64,000 bases of DNA from Clostridium_I sp047718555 (GTDB taxonomy: Bacteria > Bacillota > Clostridia > Clostridiales > Clostridiaceae). The notes beneath the pieces are model-generated. The model worked only from the letters and a program-made list of their open reading frames with translations. It made no database searches and was not told the origin of the DNA. Below, piece by piece: positions 1 through 9,279 of this stretch (the first letter of the stretch is position 1; each line of letters opens with the position of its first letter). Position numbers and translations under genes: made by a program. Location: assembly GCF_047718555.1 (NCBI RefSeq), contig NZ_JBDNRK010000003.1, positions 93,537 through 157,536 on the forward strand. Direction: 5' to 3'.

Positions 1-450
1 ATAGGTAATATACTTTTAAAAGATGACGGTGTAGGAGTCTATACAATAAGAGAGTTAGAGAATGAAAAGCTTCCATCTACTATAGAATTAGTAGATGGAG
101 GTACTTCTACACTGGATACATTAAGTTATTTTCTAGATTATAAAAAAGTAATTATTGTAGACTGTTTAAAAGCTGGATATGAACCTGGTACTATATATAA
201 GATTAATCCAGAAGACATAAAAAGCTATAAAAGTGAAAATTTATCTATACATGATGTTCAAATTTTGGATGTAGTCAAAATAGCAAATATGTTAGGTAAG
301 TTTCCTAAGGTTACAATATTCGGAATAGAGCCTGAAAAAATATGTTTAGATACGGAAATGACAGAAACTATGAAGAATAAAATACCTGAAGTTATAAAAC
401 TTCTTAAGATGGAGTTAGATCTTAAAGAAAAGCAAGAAAATGTAAGTTAG
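1..450 (+). CDS. [NiFe] hydrogenase maturation protease (HyaD/HybD family), 5' end missing
   Basis: The reading frame is open from base 1, so only the first few residues are lost. The family is a nickel-dependent endopeptidase that removes the C-terminal tail of the hydrogenase large subunit after NiFe insertion. Visible marks are GN-x2-L-x-DDG-x-G at the very start, an IVDCLKAG segment (the family's central Asp ligand) and SIHDVQ (the ligand His). The usual DEG is DDG here. It ends directly before hypA, so hydrogenase structural genes probably lie upstream of the window. Confidence 0.9.
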   Translation: MGNILLKDDGVGVYTIRELENEKLPSTIELVDGGTSTLDTLSYFLDYKKVIIVDCLKAGYEPGTIYKINPEDIKSYKSENLSIHDVQILDVVKIANMLGKFPKVTIFGIEPEKICLDTEMTETMKNKIPEVIKLLKMELDLKEKQENVS

Positions 451-459
451 GTGATAAAT

Positions 460-801
460 ATGCATGAAGTTTCAATCATGGAAAATACAATAAATATTAT
501 TTCAGAAAAGGCTAAAGAAAATAATCTAAAGAATATATCTAAAATTACTATAAAAATTGGAGAACTTTCTGGAGTAATGTCTGATTCATTAATATTTGCA
601 TTTAACAGTTTATCTAAAGGAACTATAGCTGAAGGTGCAAAGTTCTTAATAGAGAAAGTTGATGCCACAGCTATGTGTGATGACTGCGGTATTACATTTG
701 AAATAGATCATTTTAATAAATTATGTCCAAATTGCAATAAGTTTTCAACTAACATTTTAAGTGGATATGAACTCTATGTTAATACAATTGAAGGAGAATA
801 A
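460..801 (+). CDS. hypA: HypA, nickel insertion chaperone for [NiFe] hydrogenase
   Basis: HypA delivers Ni2+ to the hydrogenase large subunit together with HypB. The ATG at 460 is chosen over an in-frame GTG at 451 because HypA needs the N-terminal Met-His pair for nickel binding, and this start gives MHEVSIM. The C-terminal half has the zinc motif CDDCG...CPNCN. The product is 113 aa, normal for the family. It starts 9 bases after the protease stop codon and hypB follows 3 bases after its own stop, so they are one operon. Confidence 0.95.
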   Translation: MHEVSIMENTINIISEKAKENNLKNISKITIKIGELSGVMSDSLIFAFNSLSKGTIAEGAKFLIEKVDATAMCDDCGITFEIDHFNKLCPNCNKFSTNILSGYELYVNTIEGE

Positions 802-804
802 AGA

Positions 805-1464
805 ATGAGTGAAATTAAGGTAGTAACAAATATACTTCAAACCAATGATGAAATAACTGCACAGAATAAAAAAATATTAGATGAAAAAGGCATATATGTA
901 GTCAATTTAATGAGTTCACCTGGTTCGGGTAAAACTTCAATACTTGAAAAAGTTATTTCAAAACTTAAAGATGATATAAAAATTGCAGTTATAGAAGGGG
1001 ATATTTACACAACAAAGGATGCAGAGAGAATTGAAGCACAGGGAGTACCAGTTGTACAGATTAATACAGGTGGAGCCTGCCATTTAGATGGAGATATGAT
1101 TAAGAATTCTCTAAATTCATTAAACTTAGATGAGGTTAATCTGCTTGTTATAGAAAACGTAGGTAATCTTGTGTGTCCAGCTGAATTTGAGATTGGTGAG
1201 GACATAAAGATATGCGTTTTAAGTACTACTGAAGGAAATGATAAACCACTTAAATATCCGCTGATGTTTGAAAAAAGCAGCGCAGTTATTTTAAATAAAA
1301 TAGATTTAATGCCATTTACTAATTTTAATATAGAAGAATTTTATAGAGACGTAAAATCTTTGAATGCTAATACTATCACCTTTGAAACAAGCTGTGTAAA
1401 AGATGAAGGATTAGATGAATTGTGTGTATGGCTGAAAGACAGGATTATTGAGAAGAGAAAGTAA
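805..1464 (+). CDS. hypB: HypB, GTPase for hydrogenase nickel insertion
   Basis: This SIMIBI-class GTPase energises nickel transfer from HypA. The P-loop SSPGSGKT lies at residues 37-44. GGACHLD (about residues 90-96) carries the Cys-His pair of the metal site at the dimer interface, and LNKIDL is the guanine-specificity motif. The 219-aa protein lacks both the N-terminal CxxCGC motif and the poly-His stretch found in some HypB proteins, so it has no nickel-storage extension. Nickel buffering would then depend on other proteins. Confidence 0.95.
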   Translation: MSEIKVVTNILQTNDEITAQNKKILDEKGIYVVNLMSSPGSGKTSILEKVISKLKDDIKIAVIEGDIYTTKDAERIEAQGVPVVQINTGGACHLDGDMIKNSLNSLNLDEVNLLVIENVGNLVCPAEFEIGEDIKICVLSTTEGNDKPLKYPLMFEKSSAVILNKIDLMPFTNFNIEEFYRDVKSLNANTITFETSCVKDEGLDELCVWLKDRIIEKRK

Positions 1465-1507
1465 TAAAATTTTAAATATAAATATATATTTTAGGAGGTA
1501 AAATATC

Positions 1508-1723
1508 ATGCCAAGAATAGGAATTCCAGAATTAATTGTTATTTTAGTAATAGCTTTAGTGGTTTTCGGACCAGGAAAGCTTCCAACAGTAGGAAAATCA
1601 ATAGGAGAGGCAATTAATGAGTTTAAGAAAGCTTCGACTGAAATTACCAAAGGAAGTACTACTGAGGGTGACGCTACTGTAGCAAAGGCAGAAGAAAAGG
1701 TAGAAGAAAAGAAAGCAGAGTAG
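1508..1723 (+). CDS. tatA: TatA-type twin-arginine translocase pore subunit
   Basis: The 71-aa protein has the TatA/E plan: a short N-terminal transmembrane helix (about residues 5-20), the FGPGKLP hinge, an amphipathic helix (SIGEAINEFKKA) and a charged Lys/Glu-rich tail. The ribosome-binding site AGGAGG is 8-9 bases upstream of the ATG. Its place between hypB and two tatC genes ties Tat export to hydrogenase assembly. This is expected for periplasmic-type [NiFe] hydrogenases, whose small subunit carries the twin-arginine signal. Confidence 0.93.
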   Translation: MPRIGIPELIVILVIALVVFGPGKLPTVGKSIGEAINEFKKASTEITKGSTTEGDATVAKAEEKVEEKKAE

Positions 1724-1736
1724 TTAGAGGTATATT

Positions 1737-2489
1737 ATGATAAAAAGTGAACAAATCGTTGGTTTTGCAAAGTTGCTGGAGAAATTTAGAAAGATAATAA
1801 TAACAATGCTTGTCATTGTTATTATTGCTGCTTCACTTATGTATTTTGAGGCTGATTTTATAATAGGTATTTTAGAAAAGCCTATTCATGGAGTTAATTT
1901 ATACTTTATGGCGCCAGCCGAAGGAATAATGGTGAAAATGAAGATTGCCTTTTTAGGTGGCATAGTAATTTCATTTCCCTTTATAGCATATTTATTAATT
2001 TATCAAACAGGCTCAAAATTAACTGTAAAAGTAAGAAGGATCCTTTATTTTTTTGTAACTCCAGTTGCAGTATTACTTTTTATTGGTGGAATTTTATTTG
2101 GATATAAGCTATTACTTCCTTCCACAATTGGTTTTTTGATGAGTTCTGGAAATGAATTTATGAAAGCAAATTTGTCTGGAGATAATTATTTTTCTTTTAT
2201 AGAGACTATACTTTTAGCTGTAGGTCTAATTTTCGAGCTTCCATTGGTTTTAATAGCCTTATCCAGAATAAATATTGTCAATTCTAAAATGTTAAAGGGA
2301 AAACGAAAAATTGCTTTGATGGCTTCGCTTATAGCTGTAGCATTTATAGCACCTTCACTAGATGCTATGACTTTTGTTTTAGTAACCTTACCAATAATAG
2401 GATTATATGAAATAAGTATTTGGTGTGTATATTTATTAGAAAAGAGTGATAAAAAGAAGCAATCATCTAAACTAGGGGAAAGTGCTTAA
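1737..2489 (+). CDS. tatC: TatC-like protein 1, divergent; signal-peptide site degenerate
   Basis: A 250-aa, six-helix membrane protein of the TatC family, 13 bp after tatA. It keeps the transmembrane FExP-type motif (IFELP, equivalent to Glu170 of E. coli TatC), the APSLD segment before the last helix pair (Pro-Asp, equivalent to the PPD region) and the C-terminal YEISIW. It has lost the N-terminal HLxELRxR signal-recognition motif, which reads FAKLLEKFRK here. It has also lost the PGLYxxE loop, which reads TGSKLTVKVRR. The partner tatC that follows has the opposite pattern. Confidence 0.88.
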   Translation: MIKSEQIVGFAKLLEKFRKIIITMLVIVIIAASLMYFEADFIIGILEKPIHGVNLYFMAPAEGIMVKMKIAFLGGIVISFPFIAYLLIYQTGSKLTVKVRRILYFFVTPVAVLLFIGGILFGYKLLLPSTIGFLMSSGNEFMKANLSGDNYFSFIETILLAVGLIFELPLVLIALSRINIVNSKMLKGKRKIALMASLIAVAFIAPSLDAMTFVLVTLPIIGLYEISIWCVYLLEKSDKKKQSSKLGESA

Positions 2490-2512
2490 ATGTCAATATT
2501 AGAGGTGAATAT

Positions 2513-3256
2513 ATGACTAATGAAAATATAAAAGATATGTCCGTGGTAGATCATCTTAGTGAGCTTAGAAAGAGATTGATAATTGTAATAATAGCAATAG
2601 CTGCTGCTACTGGAGTTATGTATGAGAAAGCTCATTATTTAATTAAATTTTTAATGCTGCCTCTAGCTAAATTTAAATTGGAACTTGTATATTTTTCTTT
2701 AACAGAAGGTTTTATGACTAGAATGGAAATATCACTGTTCGCTGGGGCTATAATTGTAAGTCCGGTTATATTATATGAATTGGCTGCTTTTGTTAACCCG
2801 GGATTGTCTAAAAAAGAGAAAAGTCTAGTATATAAAAATTTATTTTTTATAGCAATTTTACTTATTGCTGGCATGGCTTTTGGATATATATTGGTACTGC
2901 CCTATGCTCTTAGTTTTTTAATATCCTATGGACAAAATTACATGAATCCACTGCTTTCAGGCAGTACATATTTCAATTTTATTGGTATTTTTTGTTTCTT
3001 TACTGGAATCGTATTTTTGATTCCATATATAATTATACTTTTGGGTAAGTTGTCATTAATAAATTCAAAACGTCTTAGAAAGTGTAGAAAGTATATTATT
3101 ATAGCTATACTGACCCTTGAAGGATTATTTATTTCCAATGCAGGCTTAATTACTTGCATACTTGTTGCAGCTCCTGTACTGATATTATATGAGATCAGCA
3201 TATGGATTGTTTATTTTACAGAAAAAAGGATAGAAAAGAAAAAAAGCAAAAATTAA
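2513..3256 (+). CDS. tatC: TatC-like protein 2, signal-recognition type
   Basis: A 247-aa six-helix TatC homologue. The N-terminus has a textbook signal-peptide recognition motif (DHLSELRKRL), and the first cytoplasmic loop retains NPGLSKKE (equivalent to Glu103 of E. coli). The transmembrane FExP motif is instead FLIP, so the conserved Glu is missing. The PPD segment before the last helix pair is replaced by SNAG. AGAGGTGA precedes the ATG. It sits 23 bp after the first tatC and 24 bp before hypC, so all are probably co-transcribed. Confidence 0.9.
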   Translation: MTNENIKDMSVVDHLSELRKRLIIVIIAIAAATGVMYEKAHYLIKFLMLPLAKFKLELVYFSLTEGFMTRMEISLFAGAIIVSPVILYELAAFVNPGLSKKEKSLVYKNLFFIAILLIAGMAFGYILVLPYALSFLISYGQNYMNPLLSGSTYFNFIGIFCFFTGIVFLIPYIIILLGKLSLINSKRLRKCRKYIIIAILTLEGLFISNAGLITCILVAAPVLILYEISIWIVYFTEKRIEKKKSKN

Positions 3257-3280
3257 TGCATTAATATTGGAGGGATTAGT

Positions 3281-3505
3281 ATGTGCTTAGCCGTTCCAGG
3301 CAAGGTTTTAAAAATAGATAACTACAAAGGTGTTGTAGAAATAGGAAATATGCAAAGAGAAGTATTTATGCACCTTATTCCAGATATAAAAGTGGGACAA
3401 TATGTTTTAGTTCATGCAGGCTGCGCAATTGAAACAATTGATGAAGAAGAAGCAGCAAAAACTCTGGAAATAATAAAGGAGCTGTCAGAGAATGAAATAT
3501 GTTGA
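3281..3505 (+). CDS. hypC: HypC, hydrogenase assembly chaperone
   Basis: HypC is a small chaperone that works with HypD to build the Fe(CN)2CO moiety and pass it to the hydrogenase large subunit. The 74-aa product begins MCLAVPGKV, and the catalytic Cys2 is present. The HAGCAIE segment typical of the family is at about residues 46-52. GGAGGG lies upstream of the ATG. Its 3' end overlaps hypD by 14 bases, which suggests translational coupling. Confidence 0.95.
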   Translation: MCLAVPGKVLKIDNYKGVVEIGNMQREVFMHLIPDIKVGQYVLVHAGCAIETIDEEEAAKTLEIIKELSENEIC

Positions 3506-4574
3506 TGAATTTAGAAATGGAGATTATTCTAAAAGCCTGGTAAAACTAATACAAAATATTACTGATAAAAAAATAAATATAATGGAGGTATGTGGTACCC
3601 ATACTATGGCTATATTTAGATATGGCATTAGAGATATACTTCCAAGCAACATAAATCTTATTTCTGGACCAGGATGTCCAGTTTGTGTTACTCCACAAAG
3701 TTATATTGACACTGCTTTAGAACTGACATCAAATAAGGATGTTATTATTGCAACTTTTGGGGATATGATAAGAGTACCTGGAAAGAAAACTTCTTTAATG
3801 AAAAGAAAAGCAGAGGGTGCTGATATCAGGATTGTCTATTCACCGATGGATGCATTGGTATTGGCGCAGAACAGTCCATTAAAAAAAATAGTTTTTCTTT
3901 CAGTAGGATTCGAAACAACAACACCCATGACAGCTGTAACGGCTATAGAGGCAAGAAAGCAAGGGGTTAAAAATCTATTTTTCCTCACCGCCCATAAGAT
4001 TGTACCACCAGCTATGAGAGCTCTTGTAGATGACAAGGAACTTAATATCAGTGGTTTTTTACTTCCAGGTCATGTTAGTGCTGTTATAGGTAAAAAACCT
4101 TATGAATTTTTAAGCAGTGAATACAGTATACCTGGAGTTATAACTGGCTTTGAACCTTTAGATATACTTAAGGGCTTGAATACACTTATAAGCATGATAA
4201 ATAATAGGGATTATAATATAATAAATGAATATAAAAGGATAGTACGAAATGATGGAAATTCTCAGGCTATAGAGTACTTACACAAAGTTTTTGAAGTTAG
4301 TGACAGTACTTGGAGGGGAATTGGTACTATTCCAAATAGTGGATATACATTTAATAAAGAATATGAAGAATTTGATGCAATAAAGCATTTTAATATAGAG
4401 TATAAGGAATATGATGGCAGTCCGGGCTGCAGATGTGGTGACATACTTAAAGGAAAAATAACTCCACTTCAATGTCCACTATTTAAGAAGGCGTGTACAC
4501 CAGAAAATCCTGTAGGTTCTTGTATGGTATCCTCTGAAGGCACCTGTGCAGCTTACTATAGGTATAATAGTTAG
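3492..4574 (+). CDS. hypD: HypD copy 1, Fe-S scaffold for Fe(CN)2CO assembly
   Basis: HypD holds the iron while cyanide from HypE/HypF is attached. Visible motifs are the CGTHT centre, GPGCPVC, and the C-terminal cysteine set (CRCGD, CPLFKKAC, GSCMV, GTCAAYYRY) that binds a 4Fe-4S cluster and a disulfide. The length of 360 aa is normal. It starts inside the end of hypC. The nucleotide sequence is duplicated at 8170-9255; the two copies match from the start codon for about 1,000 bases, and the first difference is near 4496. Confidence 0.96.
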   Translation: MKYVDEFRNGDYSKSLVKLIQNITDKKINIMEVCGTHTMAIFRYGIRDILPSNINLISGPGCPVCVTPQSYIDTALELTSNKDVIIATFGDMIRVPGKKTSLMKRKAEGADIRIVYSPMDALVLAQNSPLKKIVFLSVGFETTTPMTAVTAIEARKQGVKNLFFLTAHKIVPPAMRALVDDKELNISGFLLPGHVSAVIGKKPYEFLSSEYSIPGVITGFEPLDILKGLNTLISMINNRDYNIINEYKRIVRNDGNSQAIEYLHKVFEVSDSTWRGIGTIPNSGYTFNKEYEEFDAIKHFNIEYKEYDGSPGCRCGDILKGKITPLQCPLFKKACTPENPVGSCMVSSEGTCAAYYRYNS

Positions 4575-4679
4575 AAGTTGGCTAATACAATTGTTTAGGT
4601 ACTACATATGTATAATGCAAAAAAATAATAAACTATTAAATTTATAAGTATTTATTAAAAAACTTAGGAGGGACAAAGT

Positions 4680-5687
4680 ATGGAAGACAAGATACTATTA
4701 AGTCATGGAAGTGGCGGTAAACAGACTAATAATTTAATAAGCGATTTATTTATAAAATATTTTGACAATGAAACCATAAGGAAAATGAATGATTCTGCAC
4801 AGCTTAATTTGGATCACAATAGAATTGCTTTTACTACGGATTCCTTTGTAGTTACACCATCCTTTTTTAAAGGCGGAAATATTGGTAAGCTTGCAGTATG
4901 CGGTACAGTAAATGACTTGGCAATGAGTGGTGCAAAGCCACTTTATTTAACCAGTGCATTTATTATAGAAGAGGGTTATTCAATTGAAAGTCTTGAGATA
5001 ATTGTAAAATCTATGGCTGATACGGCAAAGGAAGCAGGAGTTCAAATTGTAGCAGGAGATACAAAAGTAGTAGAAAAAGGCGGAGTAGATGGGCTATTCA
5101 TTAATACAGCTGGAATAGGTACCATTTATGAAGATGTTAATATTGAAGCAAATAAGGCTGAAGCTGGAGATGTAGTTATTGTAAATGGAACCCTTGGAGA
5201 TCATGGAATGACTATTATGTGTGAAAGAAGTGGAATAGATATACAGGGTGAATTAAAAAGTGATTGTGCTCCTTTAAATTCCTTGGTAGATTCAATATTA
5301 AATGTATGTAAGGACATTCATGTGCTTAGGGATGCTACTAGAGGTGGAGTTGCAGCAGTTCTGAATGAAATTGCGGAAACCAGCAGAGTATCTATTGAAT
5401 TGGAAGAAGATGCTATTCCTGTAAGCGAAGAAGTAAAGGGTGCCTGCGAATTGCTGGGATTAGATCCTTTATACATTGCTAATGAAGGAAAGCTGTGCTG
5501 CTTTGTACCAGAAAAATATGCTGACAAAGTATTGGAGCAAATGAGAAATCATCCATTAGGATCTAATGCTAAAATAATTGGTAAGGTTGTAGCAAAGGTA
5601 TCACAAAAGGTTTATTTGAAAACTATTATTGGAGGAAAAAGAATAGTAGATATGCCATCGGGGCAGCAATTACCTAGAATATGCTAG
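4680..5687 (+). CDS. hypE: HypE, thiocyanate-forming dehydratase
   Basis: HypE dehydrates the carbamoylated C-terminal Cys thiol to a thiocyanate, the source of the CN ligands. The 335-aa protein has the N-terminal SHGSGGKQT motif, the PurM/AIR synthase-like ATP-binding fold (VAGDTKVV, RDATRGG) and ends in the diagnostic PRIC, whose terminal Cys is the carbamoyl acceptor. AGGAGGG precedes the ATG. A 105-bp gap separates it from hypD. A decayed piece of a second hypE lies after hypD copy 2 at about 9280-9412. Confidence 0.96.
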   Translation: MEDKILLSHGSGGKQTNNLISDLFIKYFDNETIRKMNDSAQLNLDHNRIAFTTDSFVVTPSFFKGGNIGKLAVCGTVNDLAMSGAKPLYLTSAFIIEEGYSIESLEIIVKSMADTAKEAGVQIVAGDTKVVEKGGVDGLFINTAGIGTIYEDVNIEANKAEAGDVVIVNGTLGDHGMTIMCERSGIDIQGELKSDCAPLNSLVDSILNVCKDIHVLRDATRGGVAAVLNEIAETSRVSIELEEDAIPVSEEVKGACELLGLDPLYIANEGKLCCFVPEKYADKVLEQMRNHPLGSNAKIIGKVVAKVSQKVYLKTIIGGKRIVDMPSGQQLPRIC

Positions 5688-5698
5688 AAGGTGTTAGT

Positions 5699-7981
5699 GT
5701 GAAAAGATTATTTTTAAAGGTGGAAGGAATTGTACAGGGTGTAGGTCTTAGACCTTTTGTTTATAATGAGGCACTTTCTCTTAATTTAAAAGGATGGATT
5801 AATAATAACTCACAGGGAGTACATATTGATATAGAGGGTGAAGAAGAAAAACTAAAGAATTTTATAGAAAAATTAAAATATAAGCATCCTCCATTGGCTA
5901 GAATAGAAAATATAATTGTAGAGGAAAGAAAAGCTGTAAATTACAATAGTTTTGAAATAAGGGAAAGTGAGATAAATAATAAAAAAATTACTCTTATTTC
6001 TCCAGATAGAGCTATTTGTGATGAATGTATTGAGGATATTACAAATCCGTCAAATAAAAGATATAGGTATCCATTTACCAGTTGCACAAACTGCGGCCCA
6101 AGATTTTCTATAATGAAATCTATTCCCTATGATAGGGAAAAGACAACAATGAAAAAATTTAATATGTGTGAAGAGTGCAATAGAGAATATACTGATCCAA
6201 CTAACAGGAGATTCCATGCTCAACCTAATGCCTGTGAATCCTGTGGCCCACATATTTGGATTGAAGATTCCACTGGAAAGAAGATAGAAGTAGAGGATGT
6301 AATTCATTGGACAAGACAGAAGCTGAAGGAGGGTAAAATTTTTGCTATCAAAGGACTGGGTGGATTTAATCTAGTATGTGATGCAACAAATGAGGAAGCT
6401 GTGAAATTACTTAGGATTAGAAAAAACAGACCTCATAAACCCTTTGCGGTTATGCTGAGAAATATAGAAGATGTAAAAAAGTATTGTGATGTACCTGTGG
6501 AAGAGGAAAAGTTATTAACTGGATCCATAAAGCCTATAGTAATACTAGCTCAAGCTAATGGATATGATTTACCAAAATGTATAGCTCCACATCAGAAAAC
6601 ATTAGGAGTAATGCTTCCATATACACCTTTACATCATTTACTATTTGGGAATAACATAGATGCTTTAATTATGACCAGCGCAAATAGTCATGGGCTGCCT
6701 TTGGAATATAAAAATGAAAGTGCAGTTGATAAATTGAGGAATGTTGCAGATTATTTTTTACAACACAATAGAGATATTCATGCACCTATAGATGATTCGG
6801 TGGTAAAGGTAGTAGACAACGAGATACATATGATAAGAAGGGCAAGAGGATATGTGCCAGAACCCATAAAAAAAGATAATATAAAAGAAATTCTAGCCTG
6901 TGGATCAAATATGAAAAATACCTTTTGCATAGCAAAGGAGAATTTTATATTTTTAAGCCAGCATAATGGAAATTTAGAGAATGTAGAAACAATTGAACAT
7001 TATAAAAATAATATTGAGCATTTTAAGAATATATTTAATTTTACTCCAAAATATATAGCTTGTGACATGCATCCAAATTATATATCAAGTGAATATGCAT
7101 ATAGGTCATCGCTGCCTAGAATTGAAGTTCAACATCATCACGCACATATAGTAAGCTGTTTGGCAGAAAACAATGTAGATAGAAAAGTTATTGGAATTGC
7201 CTACGATGGAACAGGTTACGGTGTTGATGGAAGAATATGGGGAGGAGAGTTCCTGCTCTGCGATAATAAGGAATTTACTAGGCTGGGACATTTGAATTAT
7301 GTAAAGATGCCTGGTGGTGAAATGGCAGTGAAGGAACCCTGGAGAATGGCTGTTTCTTATATTTACAATCTGTTTAAGTCTGCTAAATATAATGAATATA
7401 GTACTAATAAACAGCTGAAAGAAATATTGATTAAGCTGTATGGAAATAAGGCAATCAATATTATAGCTATGATTGAAGCAGATATTAACTGCCCTGAAAC
7501 ATCAAGTATGGGACGCTTTTTTGATGCTGCTGCAAGCTTAATTGGACTTAGGGATAGTGTTACATATGAAGGACAGGCAGCTATAGAACTTGAAGCCGTT
7601 GCTTCTCAAGAGAGTTTAGATTTCTATGACTATGATGTAGTCCAAGAGAATGGTTATATTGTGAAGACAGAAAAGATTATTATGGGTATCATAAGAGATA
7701 AACTGCTAGATGAACAAGATAATGTTATTTCAGATAAATTTCATAGCACAATAATCAAGTTTTCAAAAGATATATGCAAACTAATTAGAAAAGATACAGG
7801 TATTAACGAAGTAGCATTAAGTGGAGGGGTATTTCAGAATTCTTATTTATTAAAAAACCTATCTAATGAATTAAAAAATGAAGAGTTCCTTGTCTACACA
7901 AATAAATTAATACCTGCAAATGATGGTGGGATAGCTTTAGGACAAATTGTTATAGCAAATGAAGTTTTAAGTGATAAATAA
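5699..7981 (+). CDS. hypF: HypF, carbamoyltransferase
   Basis: HypF turns carbamoyl phosphate and ATP into a carbamoyl-adenylate and loads HypE. Domain order is an acylphosphatase-like domain (VEGIVQGVGLRPF near the start), two zinc-finger pairs (CDECIEDI...CTNCGP and CEECNREY...CESCGP), a YrdC-like domain and a Kae1-like C-terminal domain with HHHAHIV. An ATG at 5681 overlaps the hypE end. The GTG at 5699 is preferred because AGAAGGTG lies 5 bases upstream and the protein then begins MKRLFLKVEG, as is usual. About 760 aa. Confidence 0.95.
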   Translation: MKRLFLKVEGIVQGVGLRPFVYNEALSLNLKGWINNNSQGVHIDIEGEEEKLKNFIEKLKYKHPPLARIENIIVEERKAVNYNSFEIRESEINNKKITLISPDRAICDECIEDITNPSNKRYRYPFTSCTNCGPRFSIMKSIPYDREKTTMKKFNMCEECNREYTDPTNRRFHAQPNACESCGPHIWIEDSTGKKIEVEDVIHWTRQKLKEGKIFAIKGLGGFNLVCDATNEEAVKLLRIRKNRPHKPFAVMLRNIEDVKKYCDVPVEEEKLLTGSIKPIVILAQANGYDLPKCIAPHQKTLGVMLPYTPLHHLLFGNNIDALIMTSANSHGLPLEYKNESAVDKLRNVADYFLQHNRDIHAPIDDSVVKVVDNEIHMIRRARGYVPEPIKKDNIKEILACGSNMKNTFCIAKENFIFLSQHNGNLENVETIEHYKNNIEHFKNIFNFTPKYIACDMHPNYISSEYAYRSSLPRIEVQHHHAHIVSCLAENNVDRKVIGIAYDGTGYGVDGRIWGGEFLLCDNKEFTRLGHLNYVKMPGGEMAVKEPWRMAVSYIYNLFKSAKYNEYSTNKQLKEILIKLYGNKAINIIAMIEADINCPETSSMGRFFDAAASLIGLRDSVTYEGQAAIELEAVASQESLDFYDYDVVQENGYIVKTEKIIMGIIRDKLLDEQDNVISDKFHSTIIKFSKDICKLIRKDTGINEVALSGGVFQNSYLLKNLSNELKNEEFLVYTNKLIPANDGGIALGQIVIANEVLSDK

Positions 7982-8003
7982 TTAATATTTGAGGTTACAA
8001 TAT

Positions 8004-8080
8004 TTTATCCGATGACTAGTCGCTGGATAATTCATCTAAACTTGGTGGGAATATAAACTCCCACCAAGTAAGATTCATTG
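8004..8080 (+). repeat. Hairpin element, family B (short copy)
   Basis: It starts after TTTAT with CCGATGACTA, as do the copies at 23477 and 53686. The short stem TATCC...GGATA lacks the inner arm of the longer copies. The second hairpin is CTTGGTGGGA / TCCCACCAAG at 8041-8068. No T-run follows, so it is not a standard terminator. It lies between hypF and the second hypD. Confidence 0.7.
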
Positions 8081-8169
8081 ATCTTTTATTTTATACAGGA
8101 TTATACAATTCAAATAATTTTGGTTAAAGAAGAACAAAAATTTTGGAATAATGAAGGAGATACAAGTGA

Positions 8170-9255
8170 ATGAAATATGTTGATGAATTTAGAAATGGAG
8201 ATTATTCTAAAAGCCTGGTAAAACTAATACAAAATATTACTGATAAAAAAATAAATATAATGGAGGTATGTGGTACCCATACTATGGCTATATTTAGATA
8301 TGGCATTAGAGATATACTTCCAAGCAACATAAATCTTATTTCTGGACCAGGATGTCCAGTTTGTGTTACTCCACAAAGTTATATTGACACTGCTTTAGAA
8401 CTGACATCAAATAAGGATGTTATTATTGCAACTTTTGGGGATATGATAAGAGTACCTGGAAAGAAAACTTCTTTAATGAAAAGAAAAGCAGAGGGTGCTG
8501 ATATCAGGATTGTCTATTCACCGATGGATGCATTGGTATTGGCGCAGAACAGTCCATTAAAAAAAATAGTTTTTCTTTCAGTAGGATTCGAAACAACAAC
8601 ACCCATGACAGCTGTAACGGCTATAGAGGCAAGAAAGCAAGGGGTTAAAAATCTATTTTTCCTCACCGCCCATAAGATTGTACCACCAGCTATGAGAGCT
8701 CTTGTAGATGACAAGGAACTTAATATCAGTGGTTTTTTACTTCCAGGTCATGTTAGTGCTGTTATAGGTAAAAAACCTTATGAATTTTTAAGCAGTGAAT
8801 ACAGTATACCTGGAGTTATAACTGGCTTTGAACCTTTAGATATACTTAAGGGCTTGAATACACTTATAAGCATGATAAATAATAGGGATTATAATATAAT
8901 AAATGAATATAAAAGGATAGTACGAAATGATGGAAATTCTCAGGCTATAGAGTACTTACACAAAGTTTTTGAAGTTAGTGACAGTACTTGGAGGGGAATT
9001 GGTACTATTCCAAATAGTGGATATACATTTAATAAAGAATATGAAGAATTTGATGCAATAAAGCATTTTAATATAGAGTATAAGGAATATGATGGCAGTC
9101 CGGGCTGCAGATGTGGTGACATACTTAAAGGAAAAATAACTCCACTTCAATGTCCACTATTTAAGAAGGCGTGCACACCAGAAAATCCTGTAGGTTCTTG
9201 TATGGTATCTTCTGAAGGCACTTGTGCAGCTTATTACAGATATAATAATTTTTAA
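8170..9255 (+). CDS. hypD: HypD copy 2 (near-identical duplicate)
   Basis: This 361-aa protein equals HypD copy 1 except for its last residues (ending YNNF instead of YNS). The DNA matches copy 1 from the ATG to about base 9173. After that, about six substitutions, mostly silent, crowd into the last 80 bases. It has its own ribosome-binding site (AAGGAG, 8162 region). Homology to copy 1 begins only about 4 bases before the ATG. All HypD cysteine motifs are intact, so it should be functional. It is followed by a decayed hypE fragment and a nickel permease. Confidence 0.96.
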   Translation: MKYVDEFRNGDYSKSLVKLIQNITDKKINIMEVCGTHTMAIFRYGIRDILPSNINLISGPGCPVCVTPQSYIDTALELTSNKDVIIATFGDMIRVPGKKTSLMKRKAEGADIRIVYSPMDALVLAQNSPLKKIVFLSVGFETTTPMTAVTAIEARKQGVKNLFFLTAHKIVPPAMRALVDDKELNISGFLLPGHVSAVIGKKPYEFLSSEYSIPGVITGFEPLDILKGLNTLISMINNRDYNIINEYKRIVRNDGNSQAIEYLHKVFEVSDSTWRGIGTIPNSGYTFNKEYEEFDAIKHFNIEYKEYDGSPGCRCGDILKGKITPLQCPLFKKACTPENPVGSCMVSSEGTCAAYYRYNNF

Positions 9256-9279
9256 AGGATAAGATATTGAAAAACCTGC

